DNA of 64,000 nucleotides from Brachionus plicatilis (taxonomy: Eukaryota; Rotifera; Eurotatoria; Ploima; Brachionidae): assembly GCA_010279815.1 (NCBI GenBank), contig QEOQ01000274.1:1177296-1241295 (forward strand), given 5' to 3'. Within the stretch, counting starts at the first letter, position 1, and every line of letters starts with the position of its first letter. Positions 1 through 11,373 of this stretch are shown here, piece by piece. Under the pieces are notes generated by a model, which saw only the letters and a list, made by a program, of their open reading frames with translations, was not told where the DNA came from and made no database searches. The position numbers were made by a program, and so were the translations under genes.

Positions 1-111
1 GATAAACAGCGTCAAAAAGATCAATTAGTTTCTGAGTCTACACCAAAACTAGTTGTAAATGATAAGCTTGTTAAAAACCTTACCCCGAGACGAAAATGGG
101 AAGATCATTAG
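1..111 (+). CDS. C-terminal end of an unidentified protein (5' end outside window)
   Basis: Frame 1 is open from base 1 for 36 codons and closes with TAG at 109-111. The peptide is polar and basic and ends in LTPRRKWEDH. The codon use is richer in G and C than the flanking DNA, which is why I take it as a real terminal exon. The TPRR-type end could be a phosphorylatable basic tail, but I do not recognise the family and propose no function. An intron boundary just left of the window cannot be judged. Confidence 0.5.
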   Translation, partial: DKQRQKDQLVSESTPKLVVNDKLVKNLTPRRKWEDH

Positions 112-767
112 AGTTGATAATATAAAATCACTTTTAATTTACATTCATAAACTAATTTTTTAATTTGTTTTGACTTTATAAAATTTATTCGTTTTTTTTA
201 AATTTCTAATCGCTTTTTTTTAAATTTCTATTCAATTTGTTTGTAATTTCAATTTAACCGCATGCGCTAAAGCCAAAAAGAATTACATAAAGTTTTACTC
301 ATAAACGCAATTTAATTTAATTTAATTTTTGATTTTTCGCGTTTATATGTGAAGATTACCTGCTGTTAAAGTGCAAAGTTTGGGCTTTACCACGCAACTA
401 AACCGTAATCCGACCTTTAACGCTAAAAAGTAAATTCAATTTTTTTAAATTTTTTTAACATGGTCCTCTACGGAATAAACGCATGGCGTTTTTAAGTTGT
501 TTGTGGAATAGCCGCTGTGTTTATATACCCGAGTTTACGGTATAAAGACTGTTAATTTAATGAATGTCATTGGGGATGAAGAAGCGAAAATAGCTATTCA
601 GGGGAATCGATCAAAAACTTAAGTAAATGATACAATTGCATTATAAACAGTGTAGTAAATAATTTACTCATGAATGTTGTATTTATTTATTTTTTTTAAA
701 GTTTTTTTATTTAATCGAAATGTTTGACAGTTTTTTTTCTTTGAAATAAAGATTTTTTATTTAAGGT
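112..767. other. Non-coding stretch with a GC-richer patch
   Basis: No usable reading frame. Bases about 255-620 are visibly richer in G+C than the surroundings and contain short self-complementary words (CGCATGCG near 260, a TATATA-like string near 523). It could be a structured RNA, a promoter or a worn transposon; nothing in it decides between these. Confidence 0.3.
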
Positions 768-929
768 TCACGAAATTCAAAACTTTAGTGCTATCTGAAT
801 TTCACATTTTTGACTCAAAATTCGTAATCTACGCCCTCAAAAACCTCAGAAAAAAAATTTTTTTGAAGGGGGCAAAAAAAAAATTTTCTGCACCCAGGGT
901 TCCAAAAATAGCAAACCTTTTAAAAAGTT
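768..929 (+). repeat. Dispersed repeat, copy 1 (inverted partner at 19272-19434)
   Basis: About 160 bases here reappear almost base for base on the other strand at 19272-19434. Both copies show a frame reading FHIFDSKFVIYALKNLRKKI with no start or family resemblance, so this is shared nucleotide sequence rather than a gene. It is probably a fragment of an interspersed element. Confidence 0.75.
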
Positions 930-1774
930 CTAGAAAACCATTTTTCCGCATTTTTTGCTCCACCTCTTTTAGGTTTATTGACAAATTGGTCCTTTTTTTA
1001 AATAGTTCTTTTAATAACGTGCACAATATCCTTATTTAGTGAAAAACTTGCAAGAATATTTCTTACTATTAAGCTCAACTTTATAACAGTTCTTGAATAA
1101 ATAAGTTCTTGAATAAATTTTTTTTTAATTTTCCCAACAAGCCATTTTTTTAACCAGCTTAATGTTACACTTTGAAGCCTTTGAAAATTTTGAAGCTAAT
1201 TAAAAAGCATTTTTGTGTTTAATGTTTTTTTTCAAAATAATTTCTGTAGTGAATGCATTTTTTTCAAATTTTAATTTTTGTGTTGAGAAGAAATAATTTT
1301 GTGCTGAGCATTTTGAAATTGTGTTGAATGGTTATTTTTTTGTGTTGAAAAGGGAGATCCTTTTAGATTCTATGCAGACTAAATAATTTGAATTTTTTTT
1401 GTCAAATTATTTCCAACCAATTTTTCGATAAAAAGAATAAATACTATTGAAGATTTCCCAAATAAATATATTTTTCACGATTTGAAAATTGAAATTTGAT
1501 TTTATTTTTGATTTGATGAGATTCTTTAAATTTTAAAAAAAAATTGTTGTTAATTATATAAAAATACAAGCTAATTGCTCGCTAAGTCATTGAAAAATTA
1601 AATTTATCTTTAAATTCTCATTTGTAAAAAATAAATTTTGATTTTAATTCTAGTTGTTTTTTAATTGTATGCAATTTTTAATTTCAATATAAGAAAAATT
1701 TCTTTTAAAAAACGAAAACTTAAAAAAATCGATTTAAATACAAAATTAATTTGTTGAGAATTCAAAAAAAAAGA

Positions 1775-2824
1775 ATGGTCATTCTTAGAAAATTTTTGCT
1801 TCTTCTTATTTTCATATCCATAATCGTTTACATTGCATTGCCAAGCAGTTCTAAATTAAATAATTCTGAAATAAATTCTTCCAAAAAAGAGTGTCGTTGT
1901 AGTGAGAATTCTGATAATCTTGATTCAAAAAACACAGATTTACGAGTAGTCTTAGATTCACCTGTAACATTGACAAAGTGCTGCGGCATGGATCCAAACA
2001 AAAAGTGGTGTCATACAGTCTCTATGGTAAAGATAAGAGATATTACAGAATAATACAAGATCTACCAAAATTGACAAAACAGTTCTATCCGGACTTTTTG
2101 ATTCGAATCTACCATGATGATTCGATCGATAGGTCAATAATATGCAAAATAGAATGTGAATTTGATCATGTTGATTTTTGTGACATAAACAAAATTCAGC
2201 TCAAAGACAGCGATACAAATCTGAACCAAGTTCACTCAATGATTTGGCGATTTTTTCCACTTGGTGATAGTTTTGTAGATGTGTTTATGAGTCGAGACTT
2301 GGACTCGACAATAATTCAAAGAGAAAAAGATTCAGTAGAAGAATGGCTCAACTCGGACAACATAGGTCACATTATGAGAGGTTTTTAAAAATTTTTAAAT
2401 TTTAAATAAATAATTTTTTTTACTAGATAATCCAGCTCATGGAACTCACATTCTTGGAGGAATGTGGGGTTTAAAAGTAGGCAAGAATCATAGTCTATCT
2501 AATGTACTTTTTGATACAACAATTGATAAAAACTTGATACCAAAATACAATCCGAATGGTCAAAGTTCAAGGGGATACGATCAGCATTTTTTATCACATC
2601 ATGTCTATGGCAAAATAAATCATGTGTCCACAGTTCATGATAGTTATCTTTGCCAATTTTATTCAAATTCGAAGCCATTTCCTACCAAGAGAGAAGGTGG
2701 CTTATTTGAAGGAAGAGTAACGGGTTGGGCAAATCCAAATGACGAAGACCTTAGCAAGATTAGTATGAAAGATTGTCCAGTTGCTTGCAGACCTAAAGAC
2801 CATCTAGACTGGGTTAAATGTTGA
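1775..2824 (+). CDS. Type II membrane glycosyltransferase-like protein, one-base frameshift
   Basis: Exons 1775-2380 and 2427-2824, with a 46-nt intron (GTTTTT...ACTAG), giving about 334 residues. The ATG at 1775 is followed by a basic residue and a hydrophobic stretch (residues 4-25), a signal anchor typical of Golgi enzymes. The lumenal part has the landmarks of an invertebrate family with the run VSYSLYG, a HDD, a DVFMSRDLDS motif that could act as a DxD-like metal/sugar site, and HILGGMWGLK after the intron. Between about 1990 and 2000 the frame steps by one base inside a run of five A: upstream residues read in frame 2, the conserved SYSLYG part in frame 1. A missing A in the assembly, or a real inactivating deletion, would explain this. 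Family membership is recognised by pattern; the sugar substrate is unknown. Confidence 0.65.
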
Positions 2825-4712
2825 TATTTTGTTTGTTTATTAGTTAAATTATTTTTTTTTAATATTGCTTAAAAAGTTAATTGTTTGTGTTTTTTAAAAA
2901 GTTCTATGTTTTTTCATAGAAATTGATTTTTTTATTTTTGTTTTAAAAAAATCAAAATAAAATTAGTATAAATATTTAACAATCAATCTGAGTACCAAAA
3001 TATCATTGGAAAATTTTTTTCATTTTTGTTCAGGTTTTAAAATTTCATTTGGCGTTTTTTTTTAGATGTCTTTTTTTTGTAAATAATTGGAAAAATGATA
3101 TAATAAGATTTTATTATATAAATGATACAGAAATTGACACATACTGTGAGAATAGTAAAATTTTTACCAGTTTTTTTTACTTTATATAATTTTTTAAAAA
3201 AGAATAAAAAAGCTGTAATTTTTTTTCATTTTTTTTTACTTTTTTTGCTCTAAAATTCTCAGTGTCCATATTTTGTTCATATCATTTATATTTATTCGTG
3301 TGTAAAGTAGCAATTTTAACTTCAGAGTAAAAATAATTGATTGTCGATTTCCGTATCTACTTCCAATTCCGTCTCAAACAATAAGTTGATAAATGTCTGA
3401 TAAATAATTAATTTTAAAAAAATGTTTATATTAATATAAAGATTTTCATTTATTAGTTTAGATTTATTATATAAAAATTCTCTTCTAATCAACCCTAAAA
3501 ACACTCTTTCATTGTCTCTATCTTTTACCAATTAATCTAAAAAAACTTGGATCCAGCCTTGTGAATTTTAGCTAAAAAATAAAACAGAACAAAAATTTTT
3601 TTTATTTGAAAAAATTAAATTTAAAATTCCATAACTATATATTAGAAAAATCTAAAGTCTATCAATTCTATTTAAAATCAATCAAATCAATGATCAAATT
3701 AAAATCTTATTGTAATTTTATTTTTGTGTCTTTGATCCATAAAAAAGTTCATCTTTAGTTAAAAAATAAAAATGAGCACCATGTTGTTTTTTCTTAGGGA
3801 TTTTTATTATCTAAAATTTTAATTTAAAAAATGAAATTTTTTTTTGTTTAATTTGTTGTGAATTTCACAGCATATCAAAAATTAAAATATTTTTCTTTTG
3901 TTCCAAATTGATCCTATATATCAATCTTATGCAAATACTCGATTATAAAATTAAAAATAAAAAACTATGAAAAAAATAATTATTAATTTGAAACTAATAG
4001 AAAGCTTCTGTAAATTCTTTGTGATTATTTATCTTTATTGTAATCTAATTTTTGATTAATTAAACTATTGGAGTATTTAACTATGTGAAAATGTCTATTT
4101 AAATTAAAGCTGAAAATAAGTTTAAAATCACCGATACTCCGTCTACTAACACATAAAAAAATTTATTTAATATACGATACTAAAAATTTGTTTTATTCAG
4201 ATATAAATTTCTCAAAAGAATCTACAGGATTTTTTGATTTTGTTAAAGATATCACAATTTTGTTCAACGAAATTAAAATAAATGATCAAAAATTATTATT
4301 CAAAAAGTTTTAACTATTTTTTTATTATAAAATTAAACACAGAGGCATATTAACTAGAGAATCCTAACCATGTTGGTAATGCAAAATTCTGAAAATATGA
4401 ATTTCGAAAGGTATTTTAGATATGAAAAAACTGTCAAATTCTCAATTAAAATTAAAATATGCTTCTGCATTAAATTTTATAATTAAATACATTTTTAAGC
4501 ATTTTTTTTTTATTAATGTTTTTTTAATCATTTACTTCAACATGACTAGCTAATGGTGATAAATTCAATTTATCATTTAATAAAATTTACAGAACCAATC
4601 TAGGATTTAAAGTAAAACTCACAATTTAATGTTTTTTGTTCTAAAATTCACAAAATAAATTTTTTGTTCTAAGTTCCTTATTACAAATAAAAAAAAATAA
4701 AAATCTTTACAT
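2825..4712. other. AT-rich intergenic stretch
   Basis: Homopolymer-rich DNA without a convincing exon on either strand. The longest frame (3322-3531, minus) has no start context, no family resemblance and runs through AT-rich filler. Confidence 0.6.
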
Positions 4713-6050
4713 TTAAATGTGAATTTTTTTAATTTTTAAATGCGGCCTGGGCGGAACCAGATGCGGCGGAAGTTCGTAGCAATTGCACTCTTTGCGCAGT
4801 CCCAAAGCCTAAACCAAAAAAAGATAAAAAAATTTTTTTTTTTAATTTTTAAAAACTTATTCCCACAGCTGGTATAAGAGTCTCGAGCTCTTGGGCTCTG
4901 GATTCATTGGCGGGATGAGTTGACAAAAATTCAGGCAAAATTTCTGGATTAACATGGTCCATTCTTCTCCAAAAGACCGGACTATATCTCACATCAAAAC
5001 AAGCCTTGGCCGCAAACATCAGTCCCACATGATCGGCCTCTCTCTCCAGATCCCGACTATAAGGCAGCTCAAGCGCGAATTTAAGAAGCCTATCAGCCAC
5101 CAATTGAGCTATGGCAGCTGTAAGATCAGTGGGCAATAGCGCCCATACAACTAGCACCAGGCCTATGGAAATCACATCCAACAATCGAGTGTGACTTATT
5201 TCTTCAGCCTTTTTTTTTCAAAATAAACTTTAAAACTATGTTGCCAAAGTTAAGCTTATTTTACCGCATGTTGAAGAACAGCCTGCAAAAAATTTAGAAT
5301 TAAAAAAAAATTTTTTTAGAAAATTTATTACATGTGACATTTCATGAGCCATTATTATTGCCAATTCGTCATCGTTTTCAACAAAATCCAAAAGTCCTGA
5401 AAACACAACTAAATCTCCACTCTATGAGAAAAAAAAAAGCTTAATTTTTAAAGATAACCACGTTAAGGGAAGGCTACTGGAAAAGCCACGGCATTAATTA
5501 TTCTAGAGTCTATGACAGTTAATTTCCAATCTATTTTGTCAACTTCGGGAAATTCTCTATTAGCTGTGAACAAGCGGTTGGCAACGCGCATGGCTCTGTT
5601 GACATAAGGAGAATAGGGATCTAGAATGTCTTTTTCATAAATCATAAAAATCTGCTCTTGTTCCAGTTTTTCTATTTCTGCCAGTTGTTCATTAGTGAAA
5701 ATGATGAATCTTTTGCGGCCTGTAAGCGGTGTTTCTTGGATATGAGAATCGTAGTAGACAAAGCCGGTAAATGTGGTGATACCAATGCTGGAGCCGTAGC
5801 GAACACGGTGCCGTCTCAAATGGGCCAGAAAAATTTTCCTCTTCATTTTTGGCAACGCGGTCCACCATTTGCGGAAGCCTCTGCCAGCGATTATTGCGCC
5901 CAGCTTTGTTATCGGCTTGGCTATTAGCCATATCAAAGGTGGTATTGTTCGGCTGGTGTTTGAGGTGGTGATTGGTGCTATTCGATTATAAATGGTTAGT
6001 TTAGTTCTGGTTAAGTATTTTGGAAGGAGTATTGGCAAAAATTTATTCAT
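4713..6050 (-). CDS. OMA1: OMA1 mitochondrial inner-membrane metalloprotease
   Basis: Five exons: 5478-6050, 5332-5421, 5265-5282 (18 nt), 4867-5208 and 4713-4808, giving 372 residues with introns of 49-58 nt. OMA1 is the M48-family stress protease that cleaves OPA1 and DELE1 in the inner membrane (family knowledge). The N-terminus is basic, and a hydrophobic part ends in an AAIIxGR-like run followed by RKWW, as in animal OMA1. Zinc site: HEMSH at about residues 217-221, third ligand Glu in LEREADHVG near 284. FLSTHP and a C-terminal ECNC follow at the expected spacing. I placed the last splice so that IPA joins ALGLRKECNC, which aligns without a gap to the vertebrate pattern I remember. The only M near the beginning is at 6050. 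All catalytic residues are present, so it should be active. Confidence 0.93.
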
Positions 6051-6208
6051 TAGTTAAGTCTGATGTTTAAATTAGGAAAATGCTAATTTTTTTTTAAAGT
6101 TTTTGTTTAATTCAAAGAGCAAAATAATATTCATTATTAAACAATTATTGAGTTAAAAAGTTTTTTTTAACTCAATAATTTTCCAAAAATTTTAAGTACA
6201 AACTAGAG

Positions 6209-7157
6209 GGTCCTACTAAAATACTGACCCAACGAGCTTTCTAAAAATGTGCCTAGTTTTTCTCCAGGATGTATAGTTTTCGAGAATTTCAAATGATTTC
6301 ATAATAATTGAGAAAAATTCAATTTATAATTGTAATATTTGATATTTTTTGTTTTATTAATTTAGTTTTTATAATTTTTTAATAAAAGTTACAATTAATT
6401 TAAAAAAATTATATGACATTTATTATTCAAGGAACCTCTTCAAAAAACTCTAAAGTACAAAAAATTCTCGAATTCAGGTAAAAAATTTTCTGTACTTAAG
6501 AGTTTTTTGAAGAGTTTTCTTGGATAATAAATGTCATATAATTTTTTTCTAATCTGTGAATCATTAGAACCAATATTTTTTATCCATTTTTGGCATAATT
6601 AAGAAATTCTATTATGAAAAATTTAATTTTTTTTATATTCTTTTATTTGAAAACTGCATTAATAAATAAAGTTTATTTTAGTTTTAAAATTTTTAAAATT
6701 TAGAAAATTTTTAAAAATGATTCCACCAACAAAAGATCAAATTAAAATAAAAAGAAATGTAACTTGCCTTTGCGAAAATCAGAAAAAAAAGGCAAAAGAT
6801 TGCAATAGAAAAAATAAAAAATTTCGCCTCATTTAAGTTTATATTTTTATTTTTACTTGGTTAAAAATTTAAGACAAAGACTTTATTTTTTTATTAAATT
6901 AATTGGTATTAAAATTAATTGTAACTTTTATTAAAAAATTAAAAAAACTAAATTAATAAAACAAAAAATATCAAATATTACAATTATAAATTGAATTTTT
7001 CTCAATTATTATGAAATCATTTAAAATTCTCGAAAACTATACATCCTGGAGAAAAACTAGGCACATTTTTATAAAGCTCGTTAAATTCTCCTCAAGAAAA
7101 ATGGGGTCGGTAGGGGGTCAGGTTTTTAAAAGTATAAAAAGACATTTTAGTAGGACC
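6209..7157. mobile_element. Foldback DNA transposon with about 200-bp inverted arms
   Basis: The ends GGTCCTACTAAAAT and ATTTTAGTAGGACC are inverted and flanked by the direct repeat CAAACTAGAG (6199-6208 and 7158-7167). Because of a shared base this can also be read as an 8-bp repeat AAACTAGA with one longer terminal base. The arms match over about 200 bp; the left arm lacks about 65 bp present in the right. A second palindrome (about 6406-6550) sits just inside the left arm, so one small element may be nested in the other. No transposase frame is present, so it is non-autonomous. An 8-bp duplication would point to hAT, 10 bp to Mutator-like elements. Confidence 0.85.
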
Positions 7158-7167
7158 CAAACTAGAG

Positions 7168-8853
7168 AACCCATTTTTTGTAAGGAATTTAAAAAATTTC
7201 TATTTAGTATTCAATGTTTTTTTAGATTCATTTGTAATAATCATCAAATATATTTATTCTAGGTGAATAGCTTACATCTACAATTTTACATCATGTAAAA
7301 ATATGGGTAGTGGTATGACATATAATCAAATTGCCTTTTAACTATTAGATGCTTGCTAATTAAGTTTTCTTAAAATTGACTCAGTAAGAAAAAAAAATCT
7401 TCAGCCTCAGGGTTAAAATATTCAAAGCCTTTAAAATTGTAATTTTTATATTTAAAAAAAGTATAAAAATATTATAAAAGACATTAATGTTGAATAGTTC
7501 AAAACAGAAATAAAAGGTAGCAATACTAAAATATATGTACAAAAAAATTTCAGAATTAAATCATTTAATATTTATTATTAAAAAAATCTCTCAGAAAAAA
7601 AAGACAAATATCAAATAAAATAAAGAAATTAAAATAGTAAAATAAGCTATAGTAACTCCCCCTGTATCCCAGGTCAAAATTCTAAATTAACATTAACAAA
7701 GTTAACGAGCTAATTAAAATGTAAATGAAAAACATTTGAAAAAGTATTTTTAACATTTTTATTTTTATGATAGTTATTGTTTTTTTATAAATTCACTTGC
7801 ATTTTGTTAATAAGATATATTCTGAAAAAAAGAGTTTAGCCAACAAGTCACCTTTTTTCTTAATTAATACATCCTCAATAAAGTCCCTGAATAACTCTGG
7901 TTAGAAAAAAGGCTTATAAACATGGCGAATTATTACACAACGCTTATTTACGGAAGAAAATTTTTGTGATATCTAATATTAATAGAAAAAGTTAGAACAC
8001 TTTCCACACTGGAAGCCTAGGGAGAATTATCCGAATAGACTCGCCTCACACATGGTCAAACGCGCTATTTTATTAGAATTTGAGGAATATTAAGATTTAA
8101 AAAAAATAAGATTTATTTAAAAAAACACTATTCATCCAAAATATAAAAAAATTTGTTAAATTAAATCAAATTTTAGATGGTAAAACTCTGAACAAATAAA
8201 TATACATTGATTTAGAAAAGTATTTTTGTATATTTTAAAGAAATAATTCATTTTGATTTAGATTTGATAAATCCTGAATCTTGAGAGAACCGGTTGAATA
8301 TTTATATCTTTTTAATACTAAAATATATAAATAGCTTGTTGTTTTTTATTAGATTTTTTATTTGGTATTTAGCAAGTTTGTCAAACAAAATTTTTTTGCT
8401 ACAAATCCGAGATGTTAAACAAAAATTATTGAGATTTGAAATTTTCAAAAATTAACAATATTTATTTAAAACCCTCTTTATTGATGTAGATGTAAAAATG
8501 TCTAAAATTTTGTTTATCAGAAATGTTTAGAATTTCAAGAAGATGTCTTAAAGGAGATTTTATAAACTATTAATTTCTAAAATTATGAATAATTAAATAA
8601 AATGAAAATGTTTTGATTGAGCTTGAAACCTTAGATCTATTTTTTATCTTTTAATTTAAATATATTTATAAAAATTTAATTATTAAGTAATTTGGAAATT
8701 TATAGAACTATTTGTTCAAATAGTTAAATTTTTTTCATCAATCTAAATTTATTATTTTTAAAATATTTGAAGAATTTTTTGTATTCTACGAATCATCAAG
8801 GTTTAATAAAAAAAAACGAAAACAATTTTTTTTTATTTATTCGAAATTTATTT
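7168..8853. other. Intergenic stretch, nothing recognised
   Basis: AT-rich. A slightly GC-richer patch lies near 7920-8060 but has no frame or inverted ends that I could find. Confidence 0.5.
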
Positions 8854-11192
8854 TTAGTATAATTTTAAATGTCCAGAAACTTCATCAATAAGTTTCGCTG
8901 GTCCTGGGCCTATTCCAAGGACTGTTCTTGAACCTGAAGCTATCTGAGTGCGACCAGCGTCTGCTATCAGGCAACAAACCAAACCTTTTTTTTGCGCTTC
9001 TTTCTTCAACTCTAATCTAAATTAAAAAATTTCAATTTTTAAAATTTTTCATTATTTTAAAATATACAGTTCTTTTTCTTGCTCACATTTTAAAACCACT
9101 TTTGGCTGGCCATAATCTTCCCAATGTGACAAAATGTTTGGATTTTTCAAGGACAATTTATAGCAGCCTAATGTTGCATGAGAACATTGAGCCGCTGCTT
9201 TTCCTTTTCCCATTTTTAGATCGTTTCGGACTATCAAGACCATCTTAAATTCACCAGAATAATCAGCCGAGTTCTGATCCTTTTGATTAATTTTAAAAAT
9301 ATAATATTACTTTATTTCTCCAAAAAATTAAAAAATTTGACTCTCAGAACAAAAAAAAAAAATCTGCTCTTTACAAAAATTTTTAGCAAATCTATTATTA
9401 ATATTTTTTTATCATGATTTTATTAATTTAAGGAATGATTTAGAATTTAAGGAATGATTTAGCTTTACAATTCAAAATTCATACTTAATTGATATAAAAA
9501 AAATTTCGATAAATTAGTATACCTGTTACATGTCTACCAATTGATGATTTTTATTTTTTATTTTTTCTATTGAAAAATGATAAAAAAAAAATTTACGGAA
9601 ATATAATACTAATAATTCAATTTTTTAGAGTAAAAAGGGGAGAAAATTGAAAAAAAAGAATGTAAAAAGAGGATTTTTTAAAAATAAAAATTTTAAAAAA
9701 TTTATTTCTAATCTCATAGGAAAATATGCTTTTTTAGACTGGAGTTATTTTTTGAGAAATTGTCTTAATTTCTATTGCCTTTGAATGCATTAATTCTAAA
9801 AATCTTAAAATTTGGAATAAAAAAGATGTTAATTGAAGACGAAAGAGCATAAATCAAAAAATTCATTAAAATCTTATAAAGATATTTTTTCAATTTTTTA
9901 AAAAATCAAAAATAACTTTTACAAATCCCAAAATTAACGCTAATGTGGCTGAAAGGGAGAATTAATATTCATTCCAAACAGCCAGGGGATTTTGTCCCAA
10001 ATTATTTTTTAAATAAATATTTAAATTATAAAGATATCATATTTTTCTATCATATAAGAAAAACCAGAGATGGTCAAAATCAAAAAAAATTAACTAAAAA
10101 ATGTGCAAAAGTCTTTGACTTTTGAAATTTTATTCTTAAAACTCCAAAATTGAAATTTGATTCTCACTTTGACTTTTGAAGTTTTTTTAAAGCTTTTGTT
10201 TCAAAGAAAATTATCATTTTTTGACATTTCAATTTTTTTTTTAAAACCGACAAAATGTAATTTATTGTACATTTTTATATTTTTGAGAGAAAAAATAAAA
10301 ATCTCAAAATAAAAAAACTTAAAAAAATTTTCATTAAGAAAAGTAATAATAAATTCGCAATTACTTAAAAAGGAGTTTTAGAAAAATTTAAATGAAAATT
10401 TAAACTACTTTTCTTAATGAAAATTTTTTAAAGTTTTTTTATTCTGAGATTTTTATTTTTTCTCTCAAAAATGTAAAAATGTAAAAATATAAAAATGTAC
10501 AATAAATTACATTTTGCCTTAAAACCACTATTTACTCTGAAAAAAATGAATTTACCAAATTTAATGTGATAAATGTTTTAAATCAATTTTTCGATGTTAA
10601 AAAATTCAGAATTAAAATCCTTTGAAAAAAATTTGTACACGTTAACTGATATTGGCATCGTTAGACCTATTTAAACCTTAAAATCACAGAGAAAATTTAC
10701 ATATTCAATTGTTTTCTCTGGAATTTAGATGAAAGAAAAAATAATAATTTTAATATCAAATATTTTAAACTTAAATATTTTGATTTTGGGTTAAAAAAAT
10801 TTTAATTGAGAATATAATTTAATTTTTCTATAATAAACTCATTTTATTACTTAATCGTCTATGAGTTGTAGTAATTTTTTTAATTACTAAATAGCTAATT
10901 AATTTAATATTTTTTCAAGAATTTTATACTTTTTTTAAAGAAAGAAGAATTTTCTACGAGATTCAGATTTTATGTAGAAAAAAAAACATACCGAAAAATT
11001 ACAGTCTTCGATTTGACCTTTAAAATCTTGAATTTTGTCATCAACATTTTTCTTTTTGATATTTTTTTCATTTACAGCTTTTGTTTGTTTTTTTGCCAGA
11101 GCCCCGAATAGAAAAACATTTTTCCTCAACATGTATCCACTAAAGAGGCCTAAACCGAATGCTGCAGTCGCAATTGTATACACAGAATCCAT
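8854..11192 (-). CDS. PTRH2: Peptidyl-tRNA hydrolase 2, mitochondrial (Bit1)
   Basis: Three exons: 10992-11192, 9068-9279 and 8854-9016, giving 191 residues. Exon 1 codes for the N-terminal membrane anchor (residues about 5-25, [10 protein letters not shown]) and a lysine-rich linker. Exon 2 begins before SGEFK and carries [14 protein letters not shown], the signature of the Pth2 fold. Exon 3 carries [19 protein letters not shown] and the canonical ending GHLKLY. The enzyme releases peptides from peptidyl-tRNA; in animals it sits on mitochondria and is also linked to anoikis signalling (family knowledge). The splice between exons 1 and 2 spans 1.7 kb, unusual here; the intron contains a 270-bp palindromic insertion (10249-10518). 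Phases 0 and 2 fit exactly. Assignment of exon 1 rests on its TM segment, frame and position and is slightly less certain than the rest. Confidence 0.92.
10249..10518. mobile_element. Palindromic MITE with 8-bp target duplication, inside PTRH2 intron
   Basis: The whole 270 bp folds back on itself: the left end GACAAAATGTAATTTATTG is mirrored by the right end, one terminal mismatch. It is flanked by TTAAAACC on both sides (10241-10248, 10519-10526). The 8-bp duplication suggests the hAT superfamily. There is no coding capacity. Confidence 0.85.
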
Positions 11193-11373
11193 CTAACTAA
11201 ATAAAAAAACAAAAACTACAGCCTCTTTTTGTTTTAAATTTTAAAATTCAATTCCAAAATATCCTTGATTTTGAAAGCAAGGTTTTCATTGTTTTTCAAA
11301 TCTTTTTGAATAAAAATTTTATAAAAAATTTTATTTACGAAAAAAATTTTTAAAAATCAAATCTAATTAATAA

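Noticed and set aside
788..1039. 83-codon frame and its minus-strand shadow
   Set aside because: It lies in a dispersed repeat, has a GTG start and ends in AT-rich filler; the same peptide at 19.3 kb only reflects shared DNA.
3322..3531. 69-codon minus-strand frame
   Set aside because: No splice context, no family resemblance, low-complexity composition.
7011..7262. 83-codon frame
   Set aside because: It is the right arm of the foldback element running into its flank.
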